This document shows, in pieces, positions 46,703 through 55,437 of a DNA stretch of 64,000 nt. The DNA lies in assembly GCA_934162615.1 (NCBI GenBank), contig CAKPJK010000001.1, positions 62,001-126,000 on the forward strand, given 5' to 3'. Both the position numbers and the translations under genes were made by a program. Under the pieces are notes generated by a model that was not told the origin of the DNA, searched no databases, and saw nothing but the letters and a program-made list of their open reading frames with translations. Position 1 is the stretch's first letter. Each line of letters starts with the position of its first letter. Source of the stretch: an uncultured Clostridia bacterium (GTDB lineage Bacteria > Bacillota > Clostridia > TANB77 > CAG-508).

Positions 46703-46733
46703 AAAAGTCCATAAAATCTATGGATTTTTTTTC
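46703..46733 (+). terminator. Terminator after ddl
   Basis: AAAGTCCATA pairs with TATGGATTTTT around a short loop, then a T run. Confidence 0.75.
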
Positions 46734-46779
46734 AAATTGTGGTATAATAAACCTACCTAATCTCAGGGGAGGATGTTAA

Positions 46780-47640
46780 ATGAAATACAAAGATTATTAT
46801 AAAATACTTGGACTAGAAACGAGCCGAGTTTCAATAGAAGAAATAAAAGCAGCATATAGAGCAGCAGTAAAAAGAAATCATCCAGATGTAAATGTAGGGG
46901 ACAGTTTAGCAGAAGAAAAAATAAAAGATATAAACGAAGCATACAGAACACTTTCAGTACCCGCATCAAAAAGAAAATACGATAGAATATGGAATTCAAG
47001 AACAAATGCAAAAAACTATCAAAAATTCAAAGGAAAAAATATATTTAGCATGTTTTTGGGTGACATAGACAAAGAAGAAATAGTAAATAAAAAAGAACCA
47101 ATAAAAGGTGAAAACATAGATACAGAAATTCAGGTAAGCTTAGAAGACGCATTTTATGGTTTGGAAAAAAAGATTTCGTTAAGAACAATAGAAGGAAAAA
47201 TGAAAACATTTGAAGTCAAAATACCAGAAGGAATAAGAAATGGTGAAAAAATTAGATTGATTGGTCAAGGTAAAAAAGGCATAAATGGTGGAAAAAATGG
47301 AGATTTGCTTATAAAGATAAATATTGAAAATAATAAAGTCTTTAAATTATATGGAAGTGATTTATGCACAGATTTAAAATTATCACCATGGGAAGCAGCA
47401 CTGGGAACCAGAGTAGATGTAAAAACAATTGATGGAGAAACCAAAGTATATATACCACAGGGAATACAAAGTGGTGAAAAAATTAGAATACCAAGTAAAG
47501 GCTATAAAGATGGCAAAGGTGGTAGAGGAGATTTAGTTGCAGAAGTAAAAATAATGGTTCCTAAAAAGTTGGAACTAGATGAACAAGAAATGTTTGAAAA
47601 ACTAAAAGATATGTCAACATTTGATCCAAGGAATGAATAA
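46780..47640 (+). CDS. DnaJ/CbpA-like co-chaperone without zinc fingers
   Basis: The protein has 286 residues. The J domain (1-70) includes the Hsp70-activating HPD in KRNHPDVNVGD; a short linker and the two DnaJ C-terminal substrate-binding domains follow (KIPEGIRNGEKIRLIGQGKK; VYIPQGIQSGEKIRIPSKGY). The cysteine-rich zinc domain is absent, so it is of the CbpA class. It is not next to dnaK or grpE. Start ATG 46780 after GGGGAGG; a TATAAT lies at 46742-46747. Confidence 0.88.
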   Translation: MKYKDYYKILGLETSRVSIEEIKAAYRAAVKRNHPDVNVGDSLAEEKIKDINEAYRTLSVPASKRKYDRIWNSRTNAKNYQKFKGKNIFSMFLGDIDKEEIVNKKEPIKGENIDTEIQVSLEDAFYGLEKKISLRTIEGKMKTFEVKIPEGIRNGEKIRLIGQGKKGINGGKNGDLLIKINIENNKVFKLYGSDLCTDLKLSPWEAALGTRVDVKTIDGETKVYIPQGIQSGEKIRIPSKGYKDGKGGRGDLVAEVKIMVPKKLELDEQEMFEKLKDMSTFDPRNE

Positions 47641-47685
47641 AAATTTTAAAACATAGTTAAAACTTTACATAATGAAATAAAACTA

Positions 47686-47714
47686 TTGACAACAGTCTTG
47701 AAATTAGATATAAT
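47686..47714 (+). promoter_or_regulatory. Promoter of the VirD4 gene cluster
   Basis: TTGACA, a 17-base spacer, perfect TATAAT. Confidence 0.75.
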
Positions 47715-47776
47715 TGTAGATAGTGATGTAACAAAAGATAAACTATGGATTGTACATAGAAACGAGGTGTAAATAT

Positions 47777-48298
47777 ATGGAAACATGGCAAGGAAAACAT
47801 TTTAGTATAACTGATCCAGAAGGCGTTAATACTGTTATATATCAAATAAACAAAACGCCAAAAGAATATTTAAAGGATTATCCTAAATATACAGTTGATA
47901 GATTAGATTATACTGAAGAATTAAGAGGAAATATGAAAAGAAAAACTTTTTATGTGGATTTCCCAACATATGAAGATGAATTATTGATTTTATCTTTTGC
48001 TAAGGATAAAGTTGTTGTTAATACTGCAATAATGGTGGATGATAAAATTTCAATAAGTAAAAAGCCAATGCCACTAAAATGTGATAGTATATATTCAGAA
48101 GAAGAAAAAGAAGTTAAAGATTTTAAATATACACCAAACTTAAAAAGGCCTATTTGTATTATAGACCCTGAGACTACAGAAGAAGTAAAACCTACACTTT
48201 ATTTTGATGAAAAAACAAATGAAGTTAAAGGTAAATGTAAATTAAAACCATATAAATCTTATTTTGCCTTTGAAATCAGGGACAAAAAAGAAAATTAA
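47777..48298 (+). CDS. Hypothetical protein in the VirD4 cluster
   Basis: The soluble protein has 173 residues, no membrane helices, and is rich in Lys, Glu, Tyr and Pro. It opens METWQGKHFSITDPEGVNTV and ends with a PYKSYFAFEIRDKKEN strand. No known domain is recognised. ATG 47777 is chosen over an upstream ATG at 47750 because GAGGTG precedes it. It is the first gene after a consensus promoter and 13 bases ahead of the next small gene, so it belongs to the operon that ends with the coupling ATPase. Confidence 0.7.
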   Translation: METWQGKHFSITDPEGVNTVIYQINKTPKEYLKDYPKYTVDRLDYTEELRGNMKRKTFYVDFPTYEDELLILSFAKDKVVVNTAIMVDDKISISKKPMPLKCDSIYSEEEKEVKDFKYTPNLKRPICIIDPETTEEVKPTLYFDEKTNEVKGKCKLKPYKSYFAFEIRDKKEN

Positions 48299-48311
48299 GG
48301 GAGGAAGTTAA

Positions 48312-48641
48312 ATGAACGTAAGTCCAGAAAAAAATATAGAGGGAGCAAATACTGAAATCGCAGTAATGGCAATTGCACCAATTACAAATAAATTAGATAA
48401 GAATCAAAAAAATGGTGATGCAACAAAAATAAAGTCAAGTGGAGAACTTGAAATTGTTAGAGCAGATGTACCAGTTATAGATTCTAAAACTGAAAATCAT
48501 ATAGTTAATTCAGAAGGAAAAAGACAATTACCAACTGGAGAAATTATGAAAATTAGTGCAAGTAAAGAACGCAGAAAGTTACATAAATCTATATTAGCGG
48601 AACAAGCAAAACAAAATGGATTAGAACAAAACGAAAGATAG
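48312..48641 (+). CDS. Hypothetical small charged protein in the VirD4 cluster
   Basis: The protein has 109 residues, probably largely disordered, with a lysine/glutamate-rich C-terminal helix (KISASKERRKLHKSILAEQA). ATG 48312 follows AAGGGAGGAAG. It lies between the 173-residue gene and the VirD4-type ATPase. It could be an accessory or substrate-adaptor protein, but nothing in the sequence proves this. Confidence 0.65.
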   Translation: MNVSPEKNIEGANTEIAVMAIAPITNKLDKNQKNGDATKIKSSGELEIVRADVPVIDSKTENHIVNSEGKRQLPTGEIMKISASKERRKLHKSILAEQAKQNGLEQNER

Positions 48642-48669
48642 AAATACCAAAGAATTGTAGGTGATTTTA

Positions 48670-50698
48670 ATGAATTACAAAATAGAGGGAGCAATAAGAA
48701 AAAATAAAAAAAGTTTTATAATATGTGTAATACTATGGCTCGTATTAGTCATAGTATTTGTTGCGCCATTTTCATATACAACATTTCAAGCGACAACAGA
48801 CGCGGGTAAAATATCAATGTCAACATTTATAGATAGATTACCAATAAATATAACTAATCCATTTGCAACCATATCAGGAATATTTGCAGAAGGGGCAGGA
48901 CATAATTTTGTATCAACATTGCTAGGATTTTCATTAATATATGTAGTAATTTATTTTATAGGATTTGCAAAATCTGCTCCTAAAAATAGATATACAGATA
49001 TTGAACATGGTTCAAGTGATTGGAGTCAAAGAGGAGAACAATACCAAATATTAAGTAGAAATCATGGAATAATACTTGCAGAAAATAATTATTTACCACT
49101 TGATAAACGTGGAAACGTAAACGTTCTTGTAGTTGGACGGATCAGGATCTGGTAAATCTGCATCATACTCAATACCAAATGCACATCAATGCTTAGGGTC
49201 ATATGTATTTACAGACCCTAAAGGTGAACTATATGATATGACTGCAGGATATTTAAAAGAGCAAGGATATGACATCAAAGTATTAAACCTGGTAAGACCT
49301 CAATATAGTGATGGTTATAACCCTTTAATGCACATATCATCAGAACTTGATGTTGACGTTATTGCAAATACAATAGTAAAAGGACAAAAAACAGATAGTG
49401 GGTCAGACCCATATTGGGATGATATGGCTGAGATGTTATTAAAAGCATTAATCTATTATTTAATAGCAACAAGACCAGAAGAAGAGCAAAACTTAGCAAG
49501 TTGCGCGGAATTAGTAAGGGCAGCAAATAAGAATGGTGGAAGCAACTTACTTTCAGATTTGATGAGCCAATTACCATATGATCATCCAGCAAGAATGTAT
49601 TACAAATCTATAGAAATAGCACCAGAAAAAACATATGGTTCTATTCTAAGTTCTTTGCAATCAAAACTTGGTAAATTTGACTCAAAAGAAATAGCAGAAT
49701 TGACATCAACAGATACAATAAATTTTGAAGAAATAGGAAGCAAAAAAACAGCGGTATATGTAATTTCATCAGATACGCATACTGCATATGACTTCTTGCT
49801 TACAATATTCTTCTCACAAATGATACAACAATTATATGATTATGCAGACCAAAATGGTGGAAGACTAAAAGAAAGAACATACTTTATACTTGACGAGTTT
49901 GCAAATATAGGAAAAATACCAGACTTTGATAAAAAAATATCAACATCAAGAAGTAGAGGAATATCATTTAGTGTTATTTTACAAAATATTGACCAATTAG
50001 AAGCAGTATATGAAAAATCATACGAAACAATTATGGGTAACTGTGATACACACGTATTTTTAGGAAGTAACTCATTTAAAACAGTTGAATATTTCTCAAA
50101 ACAATTGGGAGAAAAAACAATAGATAGGGATAGTATTTCAATAAATAAAGATAAACAAAACCACAGAACTGGAAAAAGTTTATCAGACCAGGTTATGGCT
50201 AGAGCACTTATGACACCAGATGAATTAAGAAGATTAGACAATGATTTATGTATAATTTTTGAAAAGGGATTGAAACCAGTAAAAGCAAAAAAATTCTATT
50301 ATTTCAAACATTCAATGGCTAAAGAAATGGCAAGATATCAAATTAGTCATAATGATATAGGAGAAATTGACAGAGGAACATGGAGAAAATATAATCCTTA
50401 TAATCCTTATGTAGAAGAAGACGAGGAAAAGAAAGTCGAGAATTTGAATATTGAATCTTTGGATGACTTATTTGAAGATGATGATAAAAAAGAACCTGTT
50501 CCAGTGATAAAAAATGATGCTGGTATAGATAGTAAGGTTCAAGAAGATAATGAAACTTTAGACAGTTTGTTAAATCCGAGAGTAGATGCAGATGCACCAC
50601 TTCTTCCACAAGATGAAGAAGAAGATACATATGATTTACAAAAAGAATTAGAGGCTAAGTTCGACGAATTATTTGGACCTTTAGATGATGATGAATAA
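48670..50698 (+). CDS. VirD4/TraG-type coupling ATPase, frame broken at an in-frame CGG
   Basis: It reads as one protein of about 675 residues if a single base is skipped. N-terminal part: two membrane helices (ICVILWLVLVIVFVAPFSY; LLGFSLIYVVIYFIGFAK), then NVNVLVVG. The frame reads GGA CGG ATC and soon stops; dropping the C at 49138 gives VVGGSGSGKSASYSIPNAHQ, a perfect Walker A. The second part continues with FTDPKGELYDM, Walker B-like TYFILDEFANIGKIPDFDK, SRSRGISFSVILQNIDQLE and an acidic C-terminal tail. Such proteins recruit substrates to type IV secretion channels; no other secretion gene is present. The gene may be translated by +1 frameshifting, be a pseudogene, or carry a sequence error. 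Confidence 0.85.
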
Positions 50699-50701
50699 AT
50701 A

Positions 50702-50746
50702 AAAAACAAGTGGAGAAAATTTGTTTTGTTCGCTTGTTTTTTTTTT
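50702..50746 (+). terminator. Terminator of the VirD4 cluster
   Basis: AACAAG pairs with CTTGTT across an AT-rich loop, then a run of T. Confidence 0.6.
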
Positions 50747-50801
50747 GATTTTATTATATAGTAATTTATATTATAAATGTCATTAGTAAGGAGTGATAAA
50801 G

Positions 50802-51890
50802 ATGAAATTTGTACACATAGCAGATATGCACTTTGACAGTCCATTTGTAAATCTTTCGGACAAAGATGGACTAGGAGATTTAAGAAGACTAGAACAAAGA
50901 AAAGCGTTCAAAAAAGTAATAGAATATATAAAAGAAAATAATATAAAATATTTCTTTATTTCAGGGGATTTATATGAACAAAAATATATAAAAAAATCAA
51001 CAATAGAATATATAAATAATTTATTTAAGGAAATTCCAGAAACTCGAATATTTATATCACCGGGAAATCACGACCCATATACAAAAAATTCATATTATAA
51101 TAAATTTTATTGGAATGAAAATGTAAAAATATTCACATCAAAAATAGAAAAAATTGAATGTGAAGATGCAAATATTTATGGGTATGGATTTGATGATTTT
51201 TATTGTAAAGACTGTGGAATAGAAAAGGTTGAATTAAAAGATAAAAATAAATTAAATATATTAGTAATTCATGGAACATTAGATGGTGGTGCAATAGAAA
51301 ATAGTGAATATAATCCTTTATCATCAAAGATGTTGAAAGAAAAAGGATTTGACTATGTTGCTTTAGGACATATTCATAAACTAGATTATAATAAAGAAGA
51401 AAATCAAAATATTGTATATCCTGGCTCAACAGCTTCATTAGGATTTGACGAACTTGGCAAACATGGAATGATAGTTGGAGAATTAGAAAAAGAAAAAATA
51501 AATTTAGAATTTGTTCCATTAGATGAAACTGAATTTAAATTATATGATTTGGATATTACAGAAATAATTTCAAAAGAAGAATTAATTGAAAAAATAAATG
51601 AAATAAATTTTGAAGAAAATAATTTAATTGAAATTATTTTAACAGGAAAAAGAAATTTTGAAATTGACAGATATGAATTATATAAATTAATTTCAAATGA
51701 TAAAGTCATCAAGATAAAAGATAAAACAAAAATAAACTATGATTTAGAAAAATTAGCAAATGATACTACTTTAAAAGGTTTATTTGCAAAGGAAATGCTA
51801 GAAAAATTAAATGCAGAGAATATTTCTGAAGAACAAAAAGAGATAATAGAAAAAGCAGTTGAAATTGGAATGGAGGCAATAGGGATTTAG
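50802..51890 (+). CDS. SbcD/YhaO-like metallophosphoesterase (DNA repair nuclease)
   Basis: The protein has 362 residues. The dinuclear-metal motifs are present: VHIADMHFDSPF, ISGDLYEQ, SPGNHDPYT, NILVIHGTLD and YVALGHIHKLDY. This is the YhaO branch of the Mre11/SbcD family and is paired with the YhaN-like ATPase that follows. ATG 50802 follows AAGGAG. The last codons (GGG ATT TAG) are contributed by a REP-like palindrome that spans the stop, so the original end may have differed. Confidence 0.88.
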   Translation: MKFVHIADMHFDSPFVNLSDKDGLGDLRRLEQRKAFKKVIEYIKENNIKYFFISGDLYEQKYIKKSTIEYINNLFKEIPETRIFISPGNHDPYTKNSYYNKFYWNENVKIFTSKIEKIECEDANIYGYGFDDFYCKDCGIEKVELKDKNKLNILVIHGTLDGGAIENSEYNPLSSKMLKEKGFDYVALGHIHKLDYNKEENQNIVYPGSTASLGFDELGKHGMIVGELEKEKINLEFVPLDETEFKLYDLDITEIISKEELIEKINEINFEENNLIEIILTGKRNFEIDRYELYKLISNDKVIKIKDKTKINYDLEKLANDTTLKGLFAKEMLEKLNAENISEEQKEIIEKAVEIGMEAIGI

Positions 51891-51910
51891 GGACGTTCCT
51901 TGAAATCCCC
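51882..51910. repeat. REP-like palindrome overlapping the stop codon
   Basis: GGGATTTAGGGACGTTCCTT followed by GAAATCCCC. It belongs to the same GGGAC-centred family as 32942, 39554, 39598 and 41030. A further GC-rich stretch with GGGAATGGGGGAC follows (51918-51930). Confidence 0.65.
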
Positions 51911-51966
51911 TCAAAACGGGAATGGGGGACAAACCTTAAAAAATAAAATGATGAGGAGGAAGTTTT

Positions 51967-53964
51967 TTGAAAATCAATAAATTAAAAATAAATTCGTATG
52001 GAAAATTAAAAGAAAAAGAAATAAATTTTAAAGACGGAATAAATTTAATATATGGACAAAATGAAGCAGGAAAATCTACATTAATTAAATTTATTACTAA
52101 TTCATTATATGGAATTTCAAAAAATAAAAAAGGAAAAGAAGTATCAGATTTTGATAAATATAAACCTTGGTCTGGAGAAGAATTTTCTGGAAAGTTAGAA
52201 TATGAATTAGATAATAAAGAAAAATATGAAATATATAGAGATTTTAGTAAAAAAAATCCCAAAATATTTAATGAAAATATGGAGGATATTTCCAAAGAAT
52301 TTAATATTGATAAAAATAAAGGAAATGAATTTTTTTATGAACAAACAAAAATAGATGAAGATTTATTTTTGTCAACACTTGCAATTAATCAAAGTGAAGT
52401 TAAATTAGAAAATCAGGCTCAAAATTTTTTAATTCAAAAAATAGCTAATTTGGCACAGACTGGTGATGATAGTATATCTTTTAAAAGGGTAATTGACAGA
52501 ATAAATAGAAGGCAATTAGATGAGGTAGGAACTGAAAGATCTAGGGAAAAGCCAATTAACATAGTTGCAAGAAAATTACAAGAATTAAATGCAGAAAAGG
52601 AAAATCTAGAAAAATTTAAAAATTATAAATATGAATATGAAGAACAAGAAAATGATTTAAAAGATGAAATTTTAAATTTGGAAAATGAAAATAATTTTCT
52701 AAAAGAAATTAAGTTGCAAAAAGAAAATGAAAAAATTGAAAATGAAAAAATAAAAATAAAAGAAAATATTGAAAATGAAAATTTAGAAAAAATAAATTCT
52801 GTAAATAAAAAAATAAATGAATTAAAAATAAATAATAAAAATATTTTAGAAAAATATTTAAATAATAATTTGGAAAATAATTTAAAAAATAAAAATAAAA
52901 AAATAAATAAAAATAAAATAAAAAATAATAAAAATAAATTAATTAAAAAATTAAATATTATTTTTATTTTAATAATTTTAATTAATATTTTACAATTTAT
53001 TTTTATTAAAAATAATATTTTTAAATATATTTTTCTTCTTACAGTACCAATGTTTTTAATTTTTTATATATTTTTAATAAATAAAGAAAAAAATAAAATA
53101 AAAAATAATGAAAAAATAGAAAAAAATAAATTTAATGAAATTAATTTACAATTAATTAATTTAGAAAATGAAAAAAAATTAATAGAAAATAATCAAAAAA
53201 ATAATAGTGAAGAATTAAATAAAATAAAAAATAATTTAAATTTAAAAAATAATTTAGAAAAAGAAAAAATAAAAAATAAATATTTAAATAAAATAGAAAA
53301 AAATAAAATAAATAATTTTTTAGATTTTAATAATTTAGAAAAAATAAATTTTGAAATTGAAAAAATTCAAAATGAAATAAATAATAAAAAATTAAAATTG
53401 CATACTTTAAATTTAGACAAAAAAAATATAGAACCACAGTTAGATAATTTATCAAAAATTGAAGAAGAATTAGTTAACAATAATGAGAAAATGTTAACCT
53501 TGCAAAAATTAAATATGAGTATGAATTTAGCAAAAAACATTTTAAGCAATTCATATGAAAAAATGAAAAATTCAGTAACCCCTAAGTTTACAGAGAATTT
53601 ATCTCATAATATCTCTAGCATAACAGATGGTAAATATAACAAAGTAATGTTTAATGAAGAAGAAGGTTTAATTGTTGAATTACAAAATGGAGATTATATT
53701 CCGGTAAATAGATTTAGCATTGGAACTATTGACCAATTATATTTATCATTAAGACTTTCTATGATTAATGAACTTTCTGATGAGACTGTTCCAATTTTCT
53801 TGGATGAGGCTTTTGCATTTTATGATGATGAAAGATTAAAAAATATTTTGGAATATTTGAATATAAAATTTAGTAATAGACAGATTATTATTTTTACATG
53901 TACAAATAGGGAAAAAAATATTTTAGAAAATAAAAATATTGATTATAACTACATAGAGTTGTAA
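51967..53964 (+). CDS. YhaN/SbcC-like AAA ATPase with membrane segments
   Basis: The protein has 665 residues. The Walker A is LIYGQNEAGKSTLIKFITNS (about 26-45). The ABC-type signature and Walker B at the end are FSIGTIDQLYLSLRLS and TVPIFLDEAFAFYDDERL. Between them is a long coiled coil of Asn, Lys, Glu, Ile and Leu interrupted by two hydrophobic helices (about 335-380), as in YhaN. It should work with the upstream YhaO-like phosphoesterase in DNA end processing. Start TTG 51967 after GAGGAGG. The coiled coil is encoded by almost pure A/T DNA. Confidence 0.85.
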   Translation: MKINKLKINSYGKLKEKEINFKDGINLIYGQNEAGKSTLIKFITNSLYGISKNKKGKEVSDFDKYKPWSGEEFSGKLEYELDNKEKYEIYRDFSKKNPKIFNENMEDISKEFNIDKNKGNEFFYEQTKIDEDLFLSTLAINQSEVKLENQAQNFLIQKIANLAQTGDDSISFKRVIDRINRRQLDEVGTERSREKPINIVARKLQELNAEKENLEKFKNYKYEYEEQENDLKDEILNLENENNFLKEIKLQKENEKIENEKIKIKENIENENLEKINSVNKKINELKINNKNILEKYLNNNLENNLKNKNKKINKNKIKNNKNKLIKKLNIIFILIILINILQFIFIKNNIFKYIFLLTVPMFLIFYIFLINKEKNKIKNNEKIEKNKFNEINLQLINLENEKKLIENNQKNNSEELNKIKNNLNLKNNLEKEKIKNKYLNKIEKNKINNFLDFNNLEKINFEIEKIQNEINNKKLKLHTLNLDKKNIEPQLDNLSKIEEELVNNNEKMLTLQKLNMSMNLAKNILSNSYEKMKNSVTPKFTENLSHNISSITDGKYNKVMFNEEEGLIVELQNGDYIPVNRFSIGTIDQLYLSLRLSMINELSDETVPIFLDEAFAFYDDERLKNILEYLNIKFSNRQIIIFTCTNREKNILENKNIDYNYIEL

Positions 53965-53987
53965 AATTCTTAAATTTGTAGTATAAT
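53959..53987 (+). promoter_or_regulatory. Probable promoter of prfA
   Basis: TTGTAA, a 17-base spacer, perfect TATAAT. It leaves a leader of about 145 bases. Confidence 0.5.
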
Positions 53988-54020
53988 ACCAAAAGGGTAT
54001 AAAACTTGAAAAAATTTTAT

Positions 54021-54125
54021 ATGGAGATGCACAGAAAAGCCAAAGATTTGTCTGATAAAATTTTGGATAGTGATTCACGGAAAATCCAAGATTTGTCTGT
54101 CGACGAACAGAGCAAAACACAGTGA
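54021..54125 (+). other. Short upstream ORF in the prfA leader with an in-frame CGG
   Basis: A 34-codon frame starts at ATG 54021 ([19 protein letters not shown], then CGG at 54078) and ends in TGA at 54123, just before the prfA ribosome site. No good ribosome site precedes it. Two copies of AAGATTTGTCTG (54042-54053 with one extra A before it, and 54087-54098) and a CCAAAGATTT/AAAATTTTGG hairpin give the leader structure. A +1 shift at CGG would enter an open frame that continues into prfA. Confidence 0.35.
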
Positions 54126-54138
54126 AGGGAGAATATTT

Positions 54139-55200
54139 ATGTTTGAAAAATTGGAAGCAGTAGAAAAAAGATATGAAGAATTAACAAAAATGATTAGTGA
54201 CCCAGAAGTAATATCAAACCAATCAGAATGGCAAAAATTAATGAAAGAACATGCAAGTATAGAAGATATAGTTTTAAAATTTAGAGAATACAAAAAAGCA
54301 AAACAGGCAATGGACGAAGCAAAAGAAATGATGGAAGACAAAGAATTAAAAGAATTAGCAGAAATGGAATATTATGATAATAAAGAAAAATTACCAAAAT
54401 TAGAAGAAGAATTAAAATTCTTATTAATTCCAAAAGACCCAGACGATGATAAAAACATCATTTGTGAAATAAGAGCAGGAGCTGGTGGAGAAGAAGCCGC
54501 ATTATTTGCTGGAACATTATTTAGAATGTACACAATGTATGCAGAAAGAAAACACTGGAAAATGGAAGTTTTAAACGAAAACGAAACAGGACTTGGTGGT
54601 TATAAAGAAATAACATTTATGGTTACTGGAAAAGGGGTTTATAGTAGACTTAAATTTGAAAGTGGAGTTCACAGAGTACAAAGAGTTCCAGATACAGAAA
54701 GCAGTGGTAGAATTCATACATCAACTGCAACTGTTGCAGTGCTTCCAGTTGTTGAAGATGTAGAAATTGAAATAAATCCAGCAGACATTAAAATGGAGGT
54801 TTTCCGTTCTTCAGGTGCTGGTGGACAACATATAAACAAAACATCATCTGCAGTAAGACTTATACATGAACCAACAGGTATCGTTGTTGAGTGTCAAACT
54901 GAAAGGTCTCAATTCCAAAATAGGGATAATGCTATGAGAATGCTTAGAACTAAATTATATGAGATGGAAAAACAAAAACAAGATAATGAAATTTCTAGTG
55001 CTAGAAAATCTCAAGTTGGTTCTGGTGATAGAAGTGAGAAAATTAGAACTTATAATTATCCTCAAGGTAGAATTACAGATCATAGAATTGGTATGAGTAT
55101 TTATCAAATGGAAAATTTTTTGAATGGTGATATTGATGAAATGATTGATAATTTAATTGCTGCAGATAGAGCAGAAAGATTAAAAGGTGAAGATGAATAA
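54139..55200 (+). CDS. prfA: Peptide chain release factor 1
   Basis: The protein has 353 residues. Family landmarks are [20 protein letters not shown], the anticodon-like segment [16 protein letters not shown] (PxT-type recognition region of RF1), and [19 protein letters not shown] with the catalytic GGQ. It reads UAA and UAG stops. ATG 54139 follows AAGGGAG and gives the usual N-terminus [14 protein letters not shown]. The frame upstream is open to 54070, which is what makes the leader ORF interesting. Confidence 0.96.
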   Translation: MFEKLEAVEKRYEELTKMISDPEVISNQSEWQKLMKEHASIEDIVLKFREYKKAKQAMDEAKEMMEDKELKELAEMEYYDNKEKLPKLEEELKFLLIPKDPDDDKNIICEIRAGAGGEEAALFAGTLFRMYTMYAERKHWKMEVLNENETGLGGYKEITFMVTGKGVYSRLKFESGVHRVQRVPDTESSGRIHTSTATVAVLPVVEDVEIEINPADIKMEVFRSSGAGGQHINKTSSAVRLIHEPTGIVVECQTERSQFQNRDNAMRMLRTKLYEMEKQKQDNEISSARKSQVGSGDRSEKIRTYNYPQGRITDHRIGMSIYQMENFLNGDIDEMIDNLIAADRAERLKGEDE

Positions 55201-55207
55201 TAGAAAA

Positions 55208-55257
55208 TAAAAAAAGTCAATAGATATTGTTTATAAACAGTATTTATTGGCTTTTTT
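55208..55257 (+). terminator. Terminator after prfA
   Basis: AAAAAAGTCAATAGAT pairs imperfectly with ATTTATTGGCTTTTTT. Confidence 0.7.
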
Positions 55258-55301
55258 GGTTGAATTGTAATTTTTAAAAATGAAAAATGTGAACAATAAA
55301 A

Positions 55302-55387
55302 TATAAAAAACGTGAAATTTTTCATATAACTATCTATAAAAAACGTGAAATTTTTGAAAAAACATCTATAAAAAACGTGAAAAAATG
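55302..55387 (+). repeat. Three direct repeats upstream of the DUF4143 ATPase gene
   Basis: TATAAAAAACGTGAAATTTTT at 55302-55322 and 55335-55355 is identical over all positions. A third copy, TATAAAAAACGTGAAAAAAT, begins at 55367. Spacing is 33 and 32 bases, about three helical turns, and the last copy abuts the -35 box, as expected for regulator binding sites. Confidence 0.7.
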
Positions 55388-55416
55388 TTGACAAACAAAT
55401 CAAAAACATATAGAAT
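55388..55416 (+). promoter_or_regulatory. Promoter of the DUF4143 ATPase gene
   Basis: TTGACA, a 17-base spacer, TAGAAT, immediately after the third direct repeat. Confidence 0.7.
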
Positions 55417-55437
55417 ATTAATATAAGAGGTGATTCT

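Noticed and set aside
54070..54138. N-terminal extension of prfA as the normal start
   Set aside because: ATG 54139 has a good ribosome site and matches the family N-terminus; the extension is considered only in the context of the CGG shift.
55302..55387. Three repeats considered as a minimal CRISPR array
   Set aside because: The intervening segments are only 11-12 bases and AT-rich, and no cas gene is present; the position at a promoter fits regulator sites better.
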